NCBI GenBank assembly: GCA_021836225.1
Contig: JAKBJA010000133.1
Location: 1-64,000 of the forward strand
Reading direction: 5' to 3'
DNA: 64,000 nt
Source of the DNA: Pseudomonadota bacterium
GTDB taxonomy: Bacteria > Pseudomonadota > Gammaproteobacteria > Burkholderiales > Thiobacillaceae
Positions 55,770-64,000 of this stretch are shown here, in pieces. Made by a program: the position numbers and the translations under genes. Each line of letters starts with the position of its first letter. Position 1 is the stretch's first letter. The notes below the pieces were generated by a model. That model was given only the letters and a program-made list of their open reading frames with translations. It made no database searches and was not told the DNA's origin.

Positions 55770-55840
55770 GGAGAGTGGTGAGCGGTGAGCGGTGGGCGGC
55801 AAGCGGGTTCTTCCGCTCACTGCTCACCGCTAACTGCTTA
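55770..55840. repeat. Heptamer-based hairpin repeat, copy 4
   Basis: Between glyA and nrdR lie an arm of GGTGAGC repeats (GGTGAGCGGTGAGCGG) and a complementary arm of CCGCTCACTGCTCACCGC, which can form a long stem. The glyA stop codon is inside its edge. The third, partial copy is at 45017-45040 after ubiU. Confidence 0.7.
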
Positions 55841-57082
55841 CCCATAAACCGGAAACTTCGCCGTCAGCTTCGCCACTTCGCCCTTCACCCTGGCGATCAC
55901 GGCCTCGTCGGTTGGCGCGTCGAGCACGTCGGCGATCAGGTGGGCCAGCTGCTCGGCTTCCAGCTCGGTAAAGCCGCGCGTGGTCATCGCCGGGGTGCCG
56001 ATGCGGATGCCGCTGGTGACGAAAGGCTTCTGCGGGTCGTTGGGGATGGAGTTCTTGTTGACCGTGATGTGGGCGCGGCCCAGGAGCGCCTCGGCTTCCT
56101 TGCCGGTGAGGTTCTTGCTGCGCAGGTCGACCAGGAAGACGTGGCTCTCGGTGCGGCCGGAGATGATGCGCAGGCCGCGCTCGACCAGCACCTTGCACAT
56201 CACCAGCGCGTTGTCGATCACCTGTTCCTGGTAGTGCTTGAATTCCTTGGTCGCCGCTTCCTTGAACGCCACCGCCTTGCCGGCGATGACGTGCATCAGC
56301 GGGCCGCCCTGCAGCCCGGGGAAGATCGCCGAGTTGATCGCCTTCTCGTGCTCGGCCTTCATCAGGATGATGCCGCCGCGGGGGCCGCGCAGGGTCTTGT
56401 GGGTGGTCGAGGTCACGACGTCGGCGTGCGGCACCGGGTTGGGGTAGACGCCCGCGGCGATGAGCCCCGCGTAGTGCGCCATGTCGACCATGAAGATGGC
56501 GCCGATTTCCTTGGCGATCTTGGCGAAGCGCTCGAAGTCGATGCGCAGCGCGTAGGCCGAAGCGCCGGCGATGATCAATTTGGGTTTATGTTCGCGCGCC
56601 AGCGCTTCCATCTTCCCGTAGTCGATCTCTTCCTTCTCGTTGAGGCCGTAGGCCACCACGTTGAACCACTTGCCGCTCATGTTCAGCGCCATGCCGTGGG
56701 TGAGGTGGCCGCCTTCGGCGAGGCTCATGCCCATGATGGTGTCGCCGGGCTTGAGGAAGGCCATGAACACCGCCTGGTTGGCCTGCGAGCCGGAGTTGGG
56801 CTGCACGTTGGCGGCCTCGGCGCCGAACAGCGCCTTGACGCGGTCGATCGCCAGCTGCTCGACGATGTCGACGTATTCGCAGCCGCCGTAGTAGCGCTTG
56901 CCGGGGTAGCCCTCGGCGTACTTGTTGGTCAGCTGCGAGCCCTGCGCCTGCATCACTGCCGGGCTGGTGTAGTTTTCCGACGCGATCAGCTCGATATGGT
57001 CCTGCTGGCGCTGGTCTTCTTTCTGGATCGCGGCCCACAGGTCGGGATCGGTCTTGGCGAGGGTGTCTTGGCGGTTGAACAT
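55838..57082 (-). CDS. glyA: Serine hydroxymethyltransferase
   Basis: A 414-residue PLP enzyme interconverting serine and glycine with one-carbon transfer to folate. The PLP lysine motif [15 protein letters not shown], the start-region [17 protein letters not shown] and the substrate loop [14 protein letters not shown] are complete. ATG at 57082 gives the standard length. Genes nrdR, ribD and a methyltransferase follow on the same strand. Confidence 0.98.
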   Translation of the reverse strand: MFNRQDTLAKTDPDLWAAIQKEDQRQQDHIELIASENYTSPAVMQAQGSQLTNKYAEGYPGKRYYGGCEYVDIVEQLAIDRVKALFGAEAANVQPNSGSQANQAVFMAFLKPGDTIMGMSLAEGGHLTHGMALNMSGKWFNVVAYGLNEKEEIDYGKMEALAREHKPKLIIAGASAYALRIDFERFAKIAKEIGAIFMVDMAHYAGLIAAGVYPNPVPHADVVTSTTHKTLRGPRGGIILMKAEHEKAINSAIFPGLQGGPLMHVIAGKAVAFKEAATKEFKHYQEQVIDNALVMCKVLVERGLRIISGRTESHVFLVDLRSKNLTGKEAEALLGRAHITVNKNSIPNDPQKPFVTSGIRIGTPAMTTRGFTELEAEQLAHLIADVLDAPTDEAVIARVKGEVAKLTAKFPVYG

Positions 57083-57172
57083 GGCGGTCGGGCAGACGGG
57101 GAAAAAGCGGATTTTAACACGCGACGCTTTGCCCTTGCGGCTCGTATAATCGGCCAAAACCCGAGTGTAATC

Positions 57173-58258
<1,086 letters not shown>

Positions 58259-58279
58259 TTTCGCGCTAACCTAAACGCC

Positions 58280-58303
58280 GTTCGCCCTGAGCGTGTCGAA
58301 GGG
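58280..58303. repeat. Dispersed TTCGCCCTGAGC-type repeat
   Basis: GTTCGCCCTGAGCGTGTCGA with its GGGC end is a known style of small palindromic repeat in proteobacterial intergenic DNA (TTCG...CGAA). Related sequences occur twice in 60285-60350. Confidence 0.6.
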
Positions 58304-58335
58304 CCAGCAGGCTTAAAGGAAAAACCGAGACACCC

Positions 58336-58959
58336 ATGAACAAACTCGACCAACTCATCACCACCTTCGACCTCGGCCTGCGCACCGTCTTCGCCAGCCC
58401 GCATGCCGGCCGCCCCTATCCCGGCACCGGCCCCGAGGCCGAGCTGAGCGAAGCCGACAAGGCCCACGCCGCCGCGCTGATGCGCGTCAACCACGTCGGC
58501 GAAGTCTGCGCCCAAGCCCTCTACGCCGGACAGGCGCTCACAGCAAAGAATGAGAAAGTGCGCGCCGAACTCGAACAGGCCGCCCGCGAAGAAACCGACC
58601 ACCTCGCCTGGTGCGAGACGCGCATCAACGAACTCGGCGGCCGCAAGAGTCTGCTCAACCCGCTGTGGTTCGGCGGCGCGTTCGGCATCGGGGTGGTCGC
58701 TGGCCTCTTGGGCGACAAATGGAACCTCGGCTTCCTCGCCGAAACCGAGCGCCAGGTCGAGGCGCATCTCGACGGCCACCTGCACAAGCTGCCCGAAGCC
58801 GACGCCAAAAGCCGCGCCGTCGTCGAGCAGATGAAGATCGACGAAGCCCAGCACGCGCAGACTGCCGTCGACCACGGCGGTGCGCCGCTGCCGGCGCCGG
58901 TGAAGATGGCGATGCGCTTGGCGGCGGATGTGATGCGGCAGACGGCGAGCAGGGTTTAG
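58336..58959 (+). CDS. coq7: Demethoxyubiquinone hydroxylase Coq7
   Basis: A 207-residue di-iron monooxygenase catalysing an O2-dependent late hydroxylation in ubiquinone synthesis. Carboxylate ligands are in [43 protein letters not shown] and [11 protein letters not shown] hydrophobic stretch ([15 protein letters not shown]) suits membrane association. Its presence with ubiU/ubiV/ubiT at 44-47 kb shows both aerobic and anaerobic routes. Confidence 0.94.
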   Translation: MNKLDQLITTFDLGLRTVFASPHAGRPYPGTGPEAELSEADKAHAAALMRVNHVGEVCAQALYAGQALTAKNEKVRAELEQAAREETDHLAWCETRINELGGRKSLLNPLWFGGAFGIGVVAGLLGDKWNLGFLAETERQVEAHLDGHLHKLPEADAKSRAVVEQMKIDEAQHAQTAVDHGGAPLPAPVKMAMRLAADVMRQTASRV

Positions 58960-59058
58960 TGCCGGGTGGGTAGCCGCTTGGCGTGCTAACGTGGAAGTGA
59001 GCGGCCTGCGCGGCTTTTCGCACAGGTCCACTCGACTGCAGGGTTGGGCGTCATGCGG

Positions 59059-59685
59059 TCACCATACGTGCCACAACCTAGGATCATGGCGATCAGTTTC
59101 CGCCAGCTTGCGAGCGTTGAGAAATGCTTTCAAGTGCAGGCGCAAGAATTTTATGTAGTGACCCAGTTCCAATTCAATTTTGGCCAGGTAGAACAACGGC
59201 AGTATGTAGCCCACTGCAATCGCTTTCTTATAGAAATCGGCTGCCTTACTTAGATCGCGAGGAACGACCTTGCCAGTGTGGTACAGGGTACCGAGGATAA
59301 TAAATGCAACTGGTCTATTCGCCCTTGCGGCGATGTTGAGATACTCGAGAGCATCGTCGGTGTTGCCGGCATCCTTATGGCCCCGGAGCGCCAACCTAGC
59401 TAACCCAATATATGCCTCAGGATCTTCGATCTCCTCGATTGCCTTCATATACCAACTTCTGGCTGCTTCCAAATCCGTGCTGCTGTCTCTCGAATCCCGT
59501 TGTTCGAGGATGTTGCCTATCTCAACATAAGCCTCCGAATAGCCTTCTGCTGCAAGCTCCTCGAAGATAGCCAATGCGCTCGTTAACTTCTTCGCTCTCA
59601 TGCAGTTTTCCGCCCTTAGCCACCGAACCTTGAACGATTCGGGATGCAGAACTTCCAACGGAGGCACAGTGCTACGGCTGTTCAT
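59059..59685 (-). CDS. Sel1/TPR-repeat protein
   Basis: A 208-residue soluble helical repeat protein with Sel1-like units, such as AYVEIGNILEQR...DLEAARSWYMKAIEEI, AYIGLARLALRGH and FIILGTLYHTGKVVPRDLSKAADFYKKAI. No signal peptide is seen. Codon use and GC are lower than in the core genes, suggesting transfer. Such proteins mediate protein contacts; some accessory forms are linked to defence or effector systems, but nothing here proves it. It stands alone after coq7, opposite in direction. Confidence 0.7.
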   Translation of the reverse strand: MNSRSTVPPLEVLHPESFKVRWLRAENCMRAKKLTSALAIFEELAAEGYSEAYVEIGNILEQRDSRDSSTDLEAARSWYMKAIEEIEDPEAYIGLARLALRGHKDAGNTDDALEYLNIAARANRPVAFIILGTLYHTGKVVPRDLSKAADFYKKAIAVGYILPLFYLAKIELELGHYIKFLRLHLKAFLNARKLAETDRHDPRLWHVW

Positions 59686-59712
59686 GACGCCTAACGTAAA
59701 ATGTCCATTCCA

Positions 59713-59736
59713 AATGACGCTTTATAAAGCGTCATT
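59713..59736. repeat. Perfect 24-bp palindrome upstream of the Sel1 gene
   Basis: The half-site AATGACGCTTTA is followed directly by its exact complement. It lies 28 bp before the Sel1 ATG in AT-rich DNA (59686-59830). It could be an operator on the Sel1 promoter or the edge of a mobile element. The remainder of 59686-60037 shows no convincing gene. Confidence 0.75.
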
Positions 59737-60037
59737 CTCGATTTTGATTCAAAAAATGTGATATTAATCATTTGCTTATATTTATTTAGTGCGTCCTAAC
59801 ATGACTGCGAATACGTCATTGTCTCAGTGCCGGCGCGGTCGTCGCGTTGCATCAACCCAGGGCGCAGGATTTGTCGGAAGCATTACAGCATCCGTACGGA
59901 TGCGCAACAGGTTCAGTGGCTTACGTAATAAATCCACCCATTCCCACGCATCGGCCTATGATCAATCTGTGTTGTGTTCGCAGGGATTGTTCAAACCCAG
60001 GCCCGACACTTCTGAAGCCACTGCAAGGAGAATCACC

Positions 60038-60166
60038 ATGGCAAAAGGCCAGTTACGTGGAAACAAGGAAGCCAAGAAACCCAAGAAGCCGAAACAGGTT
60101 GTCGTTCCGGTGGGATCGTTCATCACCCCGCCCAAGGCGGCCAATCCGGTAAAAACCCGGCACTGA
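60038..60166 (+). CDS. Small basic conserved protein
   Basis: A 42-residue ORF starting MAKGQLRGNKEAKKPKKPK, very rich in Lys and Pro and ending PVKTRH. AAGGAG is eight bases upstream of the ATG and a terminator follows the stop. Similar short MxKGQxRxNKExKKPKK proteins are widespread in proteobacteria, so it is probably real; function unknown. An in-frame longer version from 59789 lacks such a ribosome site and is not favoured. Confidence 0.75.
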   Translation: MAKGQLRGNKEAKKPKKPKQVVVPVGSFITPPKAANPVKTRH

Positions 60167-60185
60167 TTGCTGGGAGCCCCGTCCA

Positions 60186-60212
60186 AACGCCACCGTCCAG
60201 GTGGCGTTTTTG
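60186..60212 (+). terminator. Terminator after the small basic protein gene
   Basis: AACGCCACC, a 5-base loop and GGTGGCGTT followed by T residues. Confidence 0.85.
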
Positions 60213-60261
60213 CGTCCGGGGTCGGTTTCTGTTCCGGAATGCCTGGGCGCCCATAACCCCA

Positions 60262-60379
60262 TTAAGGAAACGCTGAACAAGTCCTTCGACAAGCTCAGGA
60301 CGAACGGCAAGTTGTTGATTCCGTTCGTGGTGAGCTTGTCGAACCATGAGCGGAATCAACTGGTTCGGTGTTTCCTTAA
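60262..60379. repeat. MITE-like element with TTAAGGAAAC ends
   Basis: A 118-bp segment bounded by perfect 10-bp inverted repeats (TTAAGGAAAC and GTTTCCTTAA), extended imperfectly inward. Inside are facing copies of the TTCGACAAGCTCAGGACGAA-type repeat. No ORF. This looks like a small non-autonomous element. The following 60380-60667 has no supported gene besides the leader of the first EAL-HDOD gene. Confidence 0.65.
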
Positions 60380-60667
60380 GGCGTGAGTGTGGCCTGCGAT
60401 GGCCCTGCTACCCCCTACGAGGCCTGATTGCCCCCTGTCGCGAAGTGCCTGAACGATGTGGAGGAGGCAGGCTGGTTAGGTTTGCAGATGTAGATATTAA
60501 TTAATTTCGAATATAAGCCGATACATAATCAAAGGCCGGCAAGCGTGGGTTGGAAGTCTGCCGTCTTGGAGACATCGGGTACCCGGTTTCAGCTGACCGA
60601 AGATCGGAAAGCTCAGGAAGCCCGGGCTTGGGAAAAATCAGTGGGTCAGTACTCCGCAGGGGCTTTG

Positions 60668-62101
60668 ATGCTGAATCGTATTGTTGAAATGTTCAGGGGC
60701 GATAGGGCCCGAAAACATAAATATCCCGGGCCGGATTCCCTGGCTGGGCCGGCTGGCCACAATGATGCCTTCATCAAGCTGAATGCCCTGGCACCTCTGG
60801 TAAGCGAGATCAAGGCACCGTCTGCCAGGGAGGCAAACGAACCGAACGTTGCGGGCGCGTCACAGCCGAACAAATCCATCGTGTGCCGTGAGGCTGTGCT
60901 GGGCAGGGATCAGCGTGTGGCGGGCTATGCGTTCAGTTTGCGCTACGAAGTCAACCAGCGGGTGCGTGCTTCCAGCACCACCGTCCAGCGCCTGTATGAC
61001 AAGGTCTTGCTGAGCAATCTGCAGGTCATGGACATTCAGCGGCTGCTGGAGCATCGGCTGGCCTTCATCGAGGTGTCGGCGAGTTCCCTGGCCATGCCTT
61101 TGCTCGAGGAGCTGCAACCGCACGGAATCGTGTATGTGGTGGGCACCAACGCCCAGCTCATTGCAGATGCTGAGTCCTGTTTGGGTAGCCTGACGCGCCT
61201 GAAGGGGCTGGGTTATCGCATCGGCCTGTATGGCGCGGGCGTGGACAGCCCGGGCATGTCGCCATTCGTGGAATTGGCGGATTTCCTGTTCGTCGACATG
61301 GGGGGCAACGATATCCCCACCATCAAGAATCAGGTGGATGCCATCGTCAGGCAGGTTCCGTCAATGAAGTGCGTGGCGACCAACATTCAGACCCTGGAAG
61401 AGTTCAATGTTTGCCAGAGATTGCCCTTCGCCTTTTATCAAGGCGCCTTCATCACCAGCCGGGAGAAATGGGACACGCCCCGGATCGATGCGGGCCGCAT
61501 CAAGATTCTGGAACTGCTGAACCAACTGCGGGGTGATGCGGATACCGCCGAATTGTCCAGGCTGATCAAACAGGATCCCGCGCTGTCCTTCAAGCTGTTG
61601 CGTTACATCAACTCCCCGGGAATGGGATCCACGCACAAGATCGGCACCCTGGATCAGGCGTTGGTTGTGCTGGGCCAGCAGAAGCTTTATCGCTGGCTGA
61701 CCCTGCTGCTGTATACCAGCGGGAATACGCGGGGGCTGGACTGGGCCATCATGGAAAATGCCTTGGTGCGTGCGCGGCTTGCCGAGCTGGTGGCGCAGGA
61801 TTCGCTGTCCCCCACGGAGCGCGATGAACTGTTTGTGGCGGGGGTGTTCTCCCTGCTGGACATCGTGCTCGCCATGCCCATGGAAGACGTGCTCAATCAA
61901 GTGAGCTTGCCCCCGATGGTCAACGAAGCGCTGCTTCATAAAACAGGGAAATATGCACCCTATCTCGATCTGGCGGTCGCCTGCGAGCAATCCGATGGCG
62001 CCGACATTGCCGCCATGTCGCAGGCGGTCGGGCTGGATAGCAGGCAGGTCAACACCCTGCATGTCGAGGCAATGATCTGGGCGCATCAGGTGGGTGGTTA
62101 A
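60668..62101 (+). CDS. EAL-HDOD signalling protein, copy A
   Basis: A 477-residue YuxH-like protein: a degenerate EAL domain (about residues 75-270, from SIVCREAVLGRDQRVAGYAF) and a C-terminal HDOD domain (about 270-470, with LNQLRGDADTAELSRLIKQDPALSFKLLRYINSPGMG). The catalytic E-A-L signature is not present, so c-di-GMP hydrolysis is unlikely; a binding or regulatory role is inferred. The ATG at 60668 (AGGGG upstream) matches the start of copy B. It begins a tandem pair. Confidence 0.88.
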   Translation: MLNRIVEMFRGDRARKHKYPGPDSLAGPAGHNDAFIKLNALAPLVSEIKAPSAREANEPNVAGASQPNKSIVCREAVLGRDQRVAGYAFSLRYEVNQRVRASSTTVQRLYDKVLLSNLQVMDIQRLLEHRLAFIEVSASSLAMPLLEELQPHGIVYVVGTNAQLIADAESCLGSLTRLKGLGYRIGLYGAGVDSPGMSPFVELADFLFVDMGGNDIPTIKNQVDAIVRQVPSMKCVATNIQTLEEFNVCQRLPFAFYQGAFITSREKWDTPRIDAGRIKILELLNQLRGDADTAELSRLIKQDPALSFKLLRYINSPGMGSTHKIGTLDQALVVLGQQKLYRWLTLLLYTSGNTRGLDWAIMENALVRARLAELVAQDSLSPTERDELFVAGVFSLLDIVLAMPMEDVLNQVSLPPMVNEALLHKTGKYAPYLDLAVACEQSDGADIAAMSQAVGLDSRQVNTLHVEAMIWAHQVGG

Positions 62102-62218
62102 GGAATCGGCGACCGCCCGGCCCGTGATCTGGTGTGCAGCAATCCGGCGTGTCTGCGGACTGCGGGCCGGAAAGACCCTACAGCCGGGCTTGGGAAAAAT
62201 TGAACGTGGGATGGCTTG

Positions 62219-63637
62219 ATGCTGGATCGTTTGTTCGGACTGTTGAGGGGGAAGGCTGGGCTGCGCACGGATATCGAGCGTGGTGGCCTGTTTGCGTCGC
62301 GAGCCCAGAAGGCGGCGTTTCGCAAGCTGAATGCCGTTGCGCCGTTGGTGAGCGGGACGCATGAAGCGTCCGCCAGGGTGGGGGCCCATTCGAGAGGCCC
62401 GCTTGAGCAGACGGGCAATTCGATCGTGCGCCGCGAGGCCGTGCTGGGAAGCAACCAGCGGGTAGCGGGGTATATGTTCAGCCTGGTATACCAGGCCAAT
62501 CCGCGGGTGATAGCCTCCAGCACCAGTATCCAGCGCCTGCATGACAGGGTGCTGTTGCGCAACCTGCACGTCATGGGCGTTCAGCGCCTGCTGGAGCACC
62601 GGCTGGCCTTTGTCGATGTGTCGGCAAGTTCCCTGGATGCTCCATTCATCGAGGCGTTGCCGCCGCAGGGCTCCGTCTATGTGATAGGCGCAAGCACCCC
62701 GCTCGTCGCCAATCACGCCCCCCACCTGGCCCGCCTCAAGGCACTGGGGTACCGCATCGGTCTGCGCGCCACAGGCGCGAACATCCCGGACAGCTTCCCT
62801 TTCTGGGACCAGCTGGATTTCCTGTTCATCGACATCGGCAACAGCGATATCCCCTTGATCAACGATCTGATGGAGCGTGCGGCCAGGCGGGCGCCCGCCA
62901 TGAAGTTTGTGGCAACGGGTATCCGGACGGTCGAGGAATACCGGGTCTGCGCCAAATTGCCATTCTCTTCCTACCAAGGCCCCTTCATCACCAACCGGGA
63001 AAAACTGGATGCACCGGGGATGGATGCGGGCCGCATCAAGATCATCGATCTGTTGAACCGGCTGCGAGGCGATGCCGAGGTGGCCGAACTCGCCAGCCTG
63101 ATCAGGCAGAACCTCGCTTTGGCCTACAAGCTGCTGCGTTACATCAATTCCCCGGGAATGGGACAGAGGCACAAGATCGTCACGCCGGAGCAGGCGCTGA
63201 TGGTGCTGGGCCGGCAGAAGCTGTATCGCTGGCTCACCATCCTGCTGTTTACCAGTGGAAAAACACCTGGGCTGGATTGGGCCGTGATGGAAAACGCCCT
63301 GGTCCGTGCGCGGCTGGCGGAGCTGCTTGCCCAGAATGCGCTGACTGCGGATGAACGGGATGAGCTGTTCGTGGCGGGCCTGTTTTCCCTGCTGGACGTC
63401 GTGCTGTCCATGCCCCTGGACGCCGTGCTCAAGCAGGTCAATTTGCCTGCGCAGATCAGCGAGGCGCTGCTTCAGCAGCAGGGGCGATATGCGCCTTATC
63501 TGGCGCTGGCCATCGCCTGCGAGCAATCCGACGACGCCAATATTGCCGCGCTCGCGCAGGTCGTCGGGCTGGAGGTCTGGCGGGTCAACTACGTCCATCT
63601 TGAAGCCATGCTGTGGGCCCAGCAGGTCGGGGAATAG
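62219..63637 (+). CDS. EAL-HDOD signalling protein, copy B
   Basis: A 472-residue paralogue of the preceding gene with the same domain order and strong similarity along its length (SIVRREAVLGSNQRVAGYMF; LLNRLRGDAEVAELASLIRQNLALAYKLLRYINSPGMG). It too lacks an EAL catalytic signature. DNA just upstream (CGGGCTTGGGAAAAAT) is shared with copy A, so the duplication included part of the leader. A 117-bp gap separates the copies. Confidence 0.88.
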   Translation: MLDRLFGLLRGKAGLRTDIERGGLFASRAQKAAFRKLNAVAPLVSGTHEASARVGAHSRGPLEQTGNSIVRREAVLGSNQRVAGYMFSLVYQANPRVIASSTSIQRLHDRVLLRNLHVMGVQRLLEHRLAFVDVSASSLDAPFIEALPPQGSVYVIGASTPLVANHAPHLARLKALGYRIGLRATGANIPDSFPFWDQLDFLFIDIGNSDIPLINDLMERAARRAPAMKFVATGIRTVEEYRVCAKLPFSSYQGPFITNREKLDAPGMDAGRIKIIDLLNRLRGDAEVAELASLIRQNLALAYKLLRYINSPGMGQRHKIVTPEQALMVLGRQKLYRWLTILLFTSGKTPGLDWAVMENALVRARLAELLAQNALTADERDELFVAGLFSLLDVVLSMPLDAVLKQVNLPAQISEALLQQQGRYAPYLALAIACEQSDDANIAALAQVVGLEVWRVNYVHLEAMLWAQQVGE

Positions 63638-63728
63638 CCGCTCGATGAAGGGCGCATCCGTGCCGGTTGTGTGGGGCAGGGGGGCGATGCATGATGAGAG
63701 GAGTTTGTATGCTCACGCCGCGCCGCAC

Positions 63729-64000
63729 ATGGTCACTGCCACCTTTCGCTTCTATGAAGAACTGAACGACTTCCTGGCACCCGGGCGGCGCAGGCAGGAA
63801 TTCACCGTGCCCTGCGCGCAGGCGGCGACGACCAAGCACATGATCGAGGCGCTGGGGGTGCCCCACACCGAAGTGGAGCTGATCCTGGTGAATGGCGAGT
63901 CGGCGGACTTCAGCCGCCTGTTGCAGGACGGCGACCGGGTGGCGGTGTATCCACGCTTCGAGTCGATGGACGTGACGCCGCTGCTGCGGGTGCGCGACCT
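63729..64000 (+). CDS. Mut7-C ubiquitin/RNAse domain protein, N-terminal part
   Basis: Ninety codons are visible before the window ends. The sequence VTATFRFYEELNDFLAPGRR begins a ubiquitin-like (MoaD/ThiS-like) domain as found at the start of Mut7-C RNAse family proteins, and FESMDVTPLLRVR is the typical link to the RNAse part, which is outside the window. The ATG at 63729 has no close ribosome site; a TTG at 63705 after AGAGGAG is in frame but too near that site. Confidence 0.75.
   Translation, partial: MVTATFRFYEELNDFLAPGRRRQEFTVPCAQAATTKHMIEALGVPHTEVELILVNGESADFSRLLQDGDRVAVYPRFESMDVTPLLRVRD

Overview
This 64 kb window looks like the chromosome of a betaproteobacterial sulfur oxidiser, most like Thiobacillus or a relative; the organism is inferred from gene content, not matched to a reference. 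DNA is high GC and densely packed with overlapping start and stop codons. Supporting content includes sulfide:quinone reductase under a FisR-type regulator, a YeeE/YedE thiosulfate-type transporter, multihaem electron carriers, oxygen-independent ubiquinone genes (ubiU, ubiV, ubiT) beside the oxygen-dependent coq7, and an anaerobic class III ribonucleotide reductase. Together these suggest a facultatively anaerobic, probably denitrifying, lithotroph.

Layout. 1-2.3 kb: end of an IS3-type element that truncates a RloC-like ATPase gene, then a gene-poor stretch. 2.3-7.5 kb: fisR and sqr, divergent around a perfect dyad and a sigma-54 promoter, then a porin-cytochrome fusion and a dihaem cytochrome. 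7.5-11 kb: a DUF1566 protein and trpG-trpD-trpC. 11-16.8 kb: HerA-like ATPase, NDH-2, an SDR/TetR pair and a ROK kinase. 16.8-28 kb: yebC, ruvC, ruvA, a diguanylate cyclase, ruvB, ybgC, tolQRAB-pal-cpoB, then queE and queC. 28-34.4 kb: YeeE, tRNA-Lys, pilA and a three-gene membrane sugar cluster. 34.4-41.7 kb: recA-recX, a BrxR/CapW-type WYL regulator, and a ribE-ribBA-ribH-nusB-thiL-pgpA-cinA operon. 41.9-48.2 kb: two nitronate monooxygenase-like enzymes around yhcC and ubiU-ubiV-queD-ubiT. 48.4-53.5 kb: hemerythrin/DUF2249/membrane protein operon, divergent from an unusual nrdD operon. 53.4-59 kb: methyltransferase, ribD, nrdR, glyA, a TRAP binding protein and coq7. 59-64 kb: accessory DNA with a Sel1 protein, palindromes, a MITE-like element, two tandem EAL-HDOD genes and the start of a Mut7-C protein.

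The most striking observation is the anaerobic ribonucleotide reductase: the 671-residue NrdD stops just before its glycyl radical domain, and that domain lies on a separate 62-residue ORF with its own strong ribosome binding site, followed by nrdG. Two NrdR-like boxes 32 bp apart precede the operon and nrdR itself lies 3 kb away. Second is queE, whose 5' end has been invaded by three in-frame 57-bp palindromic units; a copy of the same element lies upstream of ribE. Others are the fisR-sqr control region, the porin-cytochrome locus, the pilA-linked sugar cluster, the orphan WYL regulator facing recA, and families of heptamer-based intergenic hairpins.
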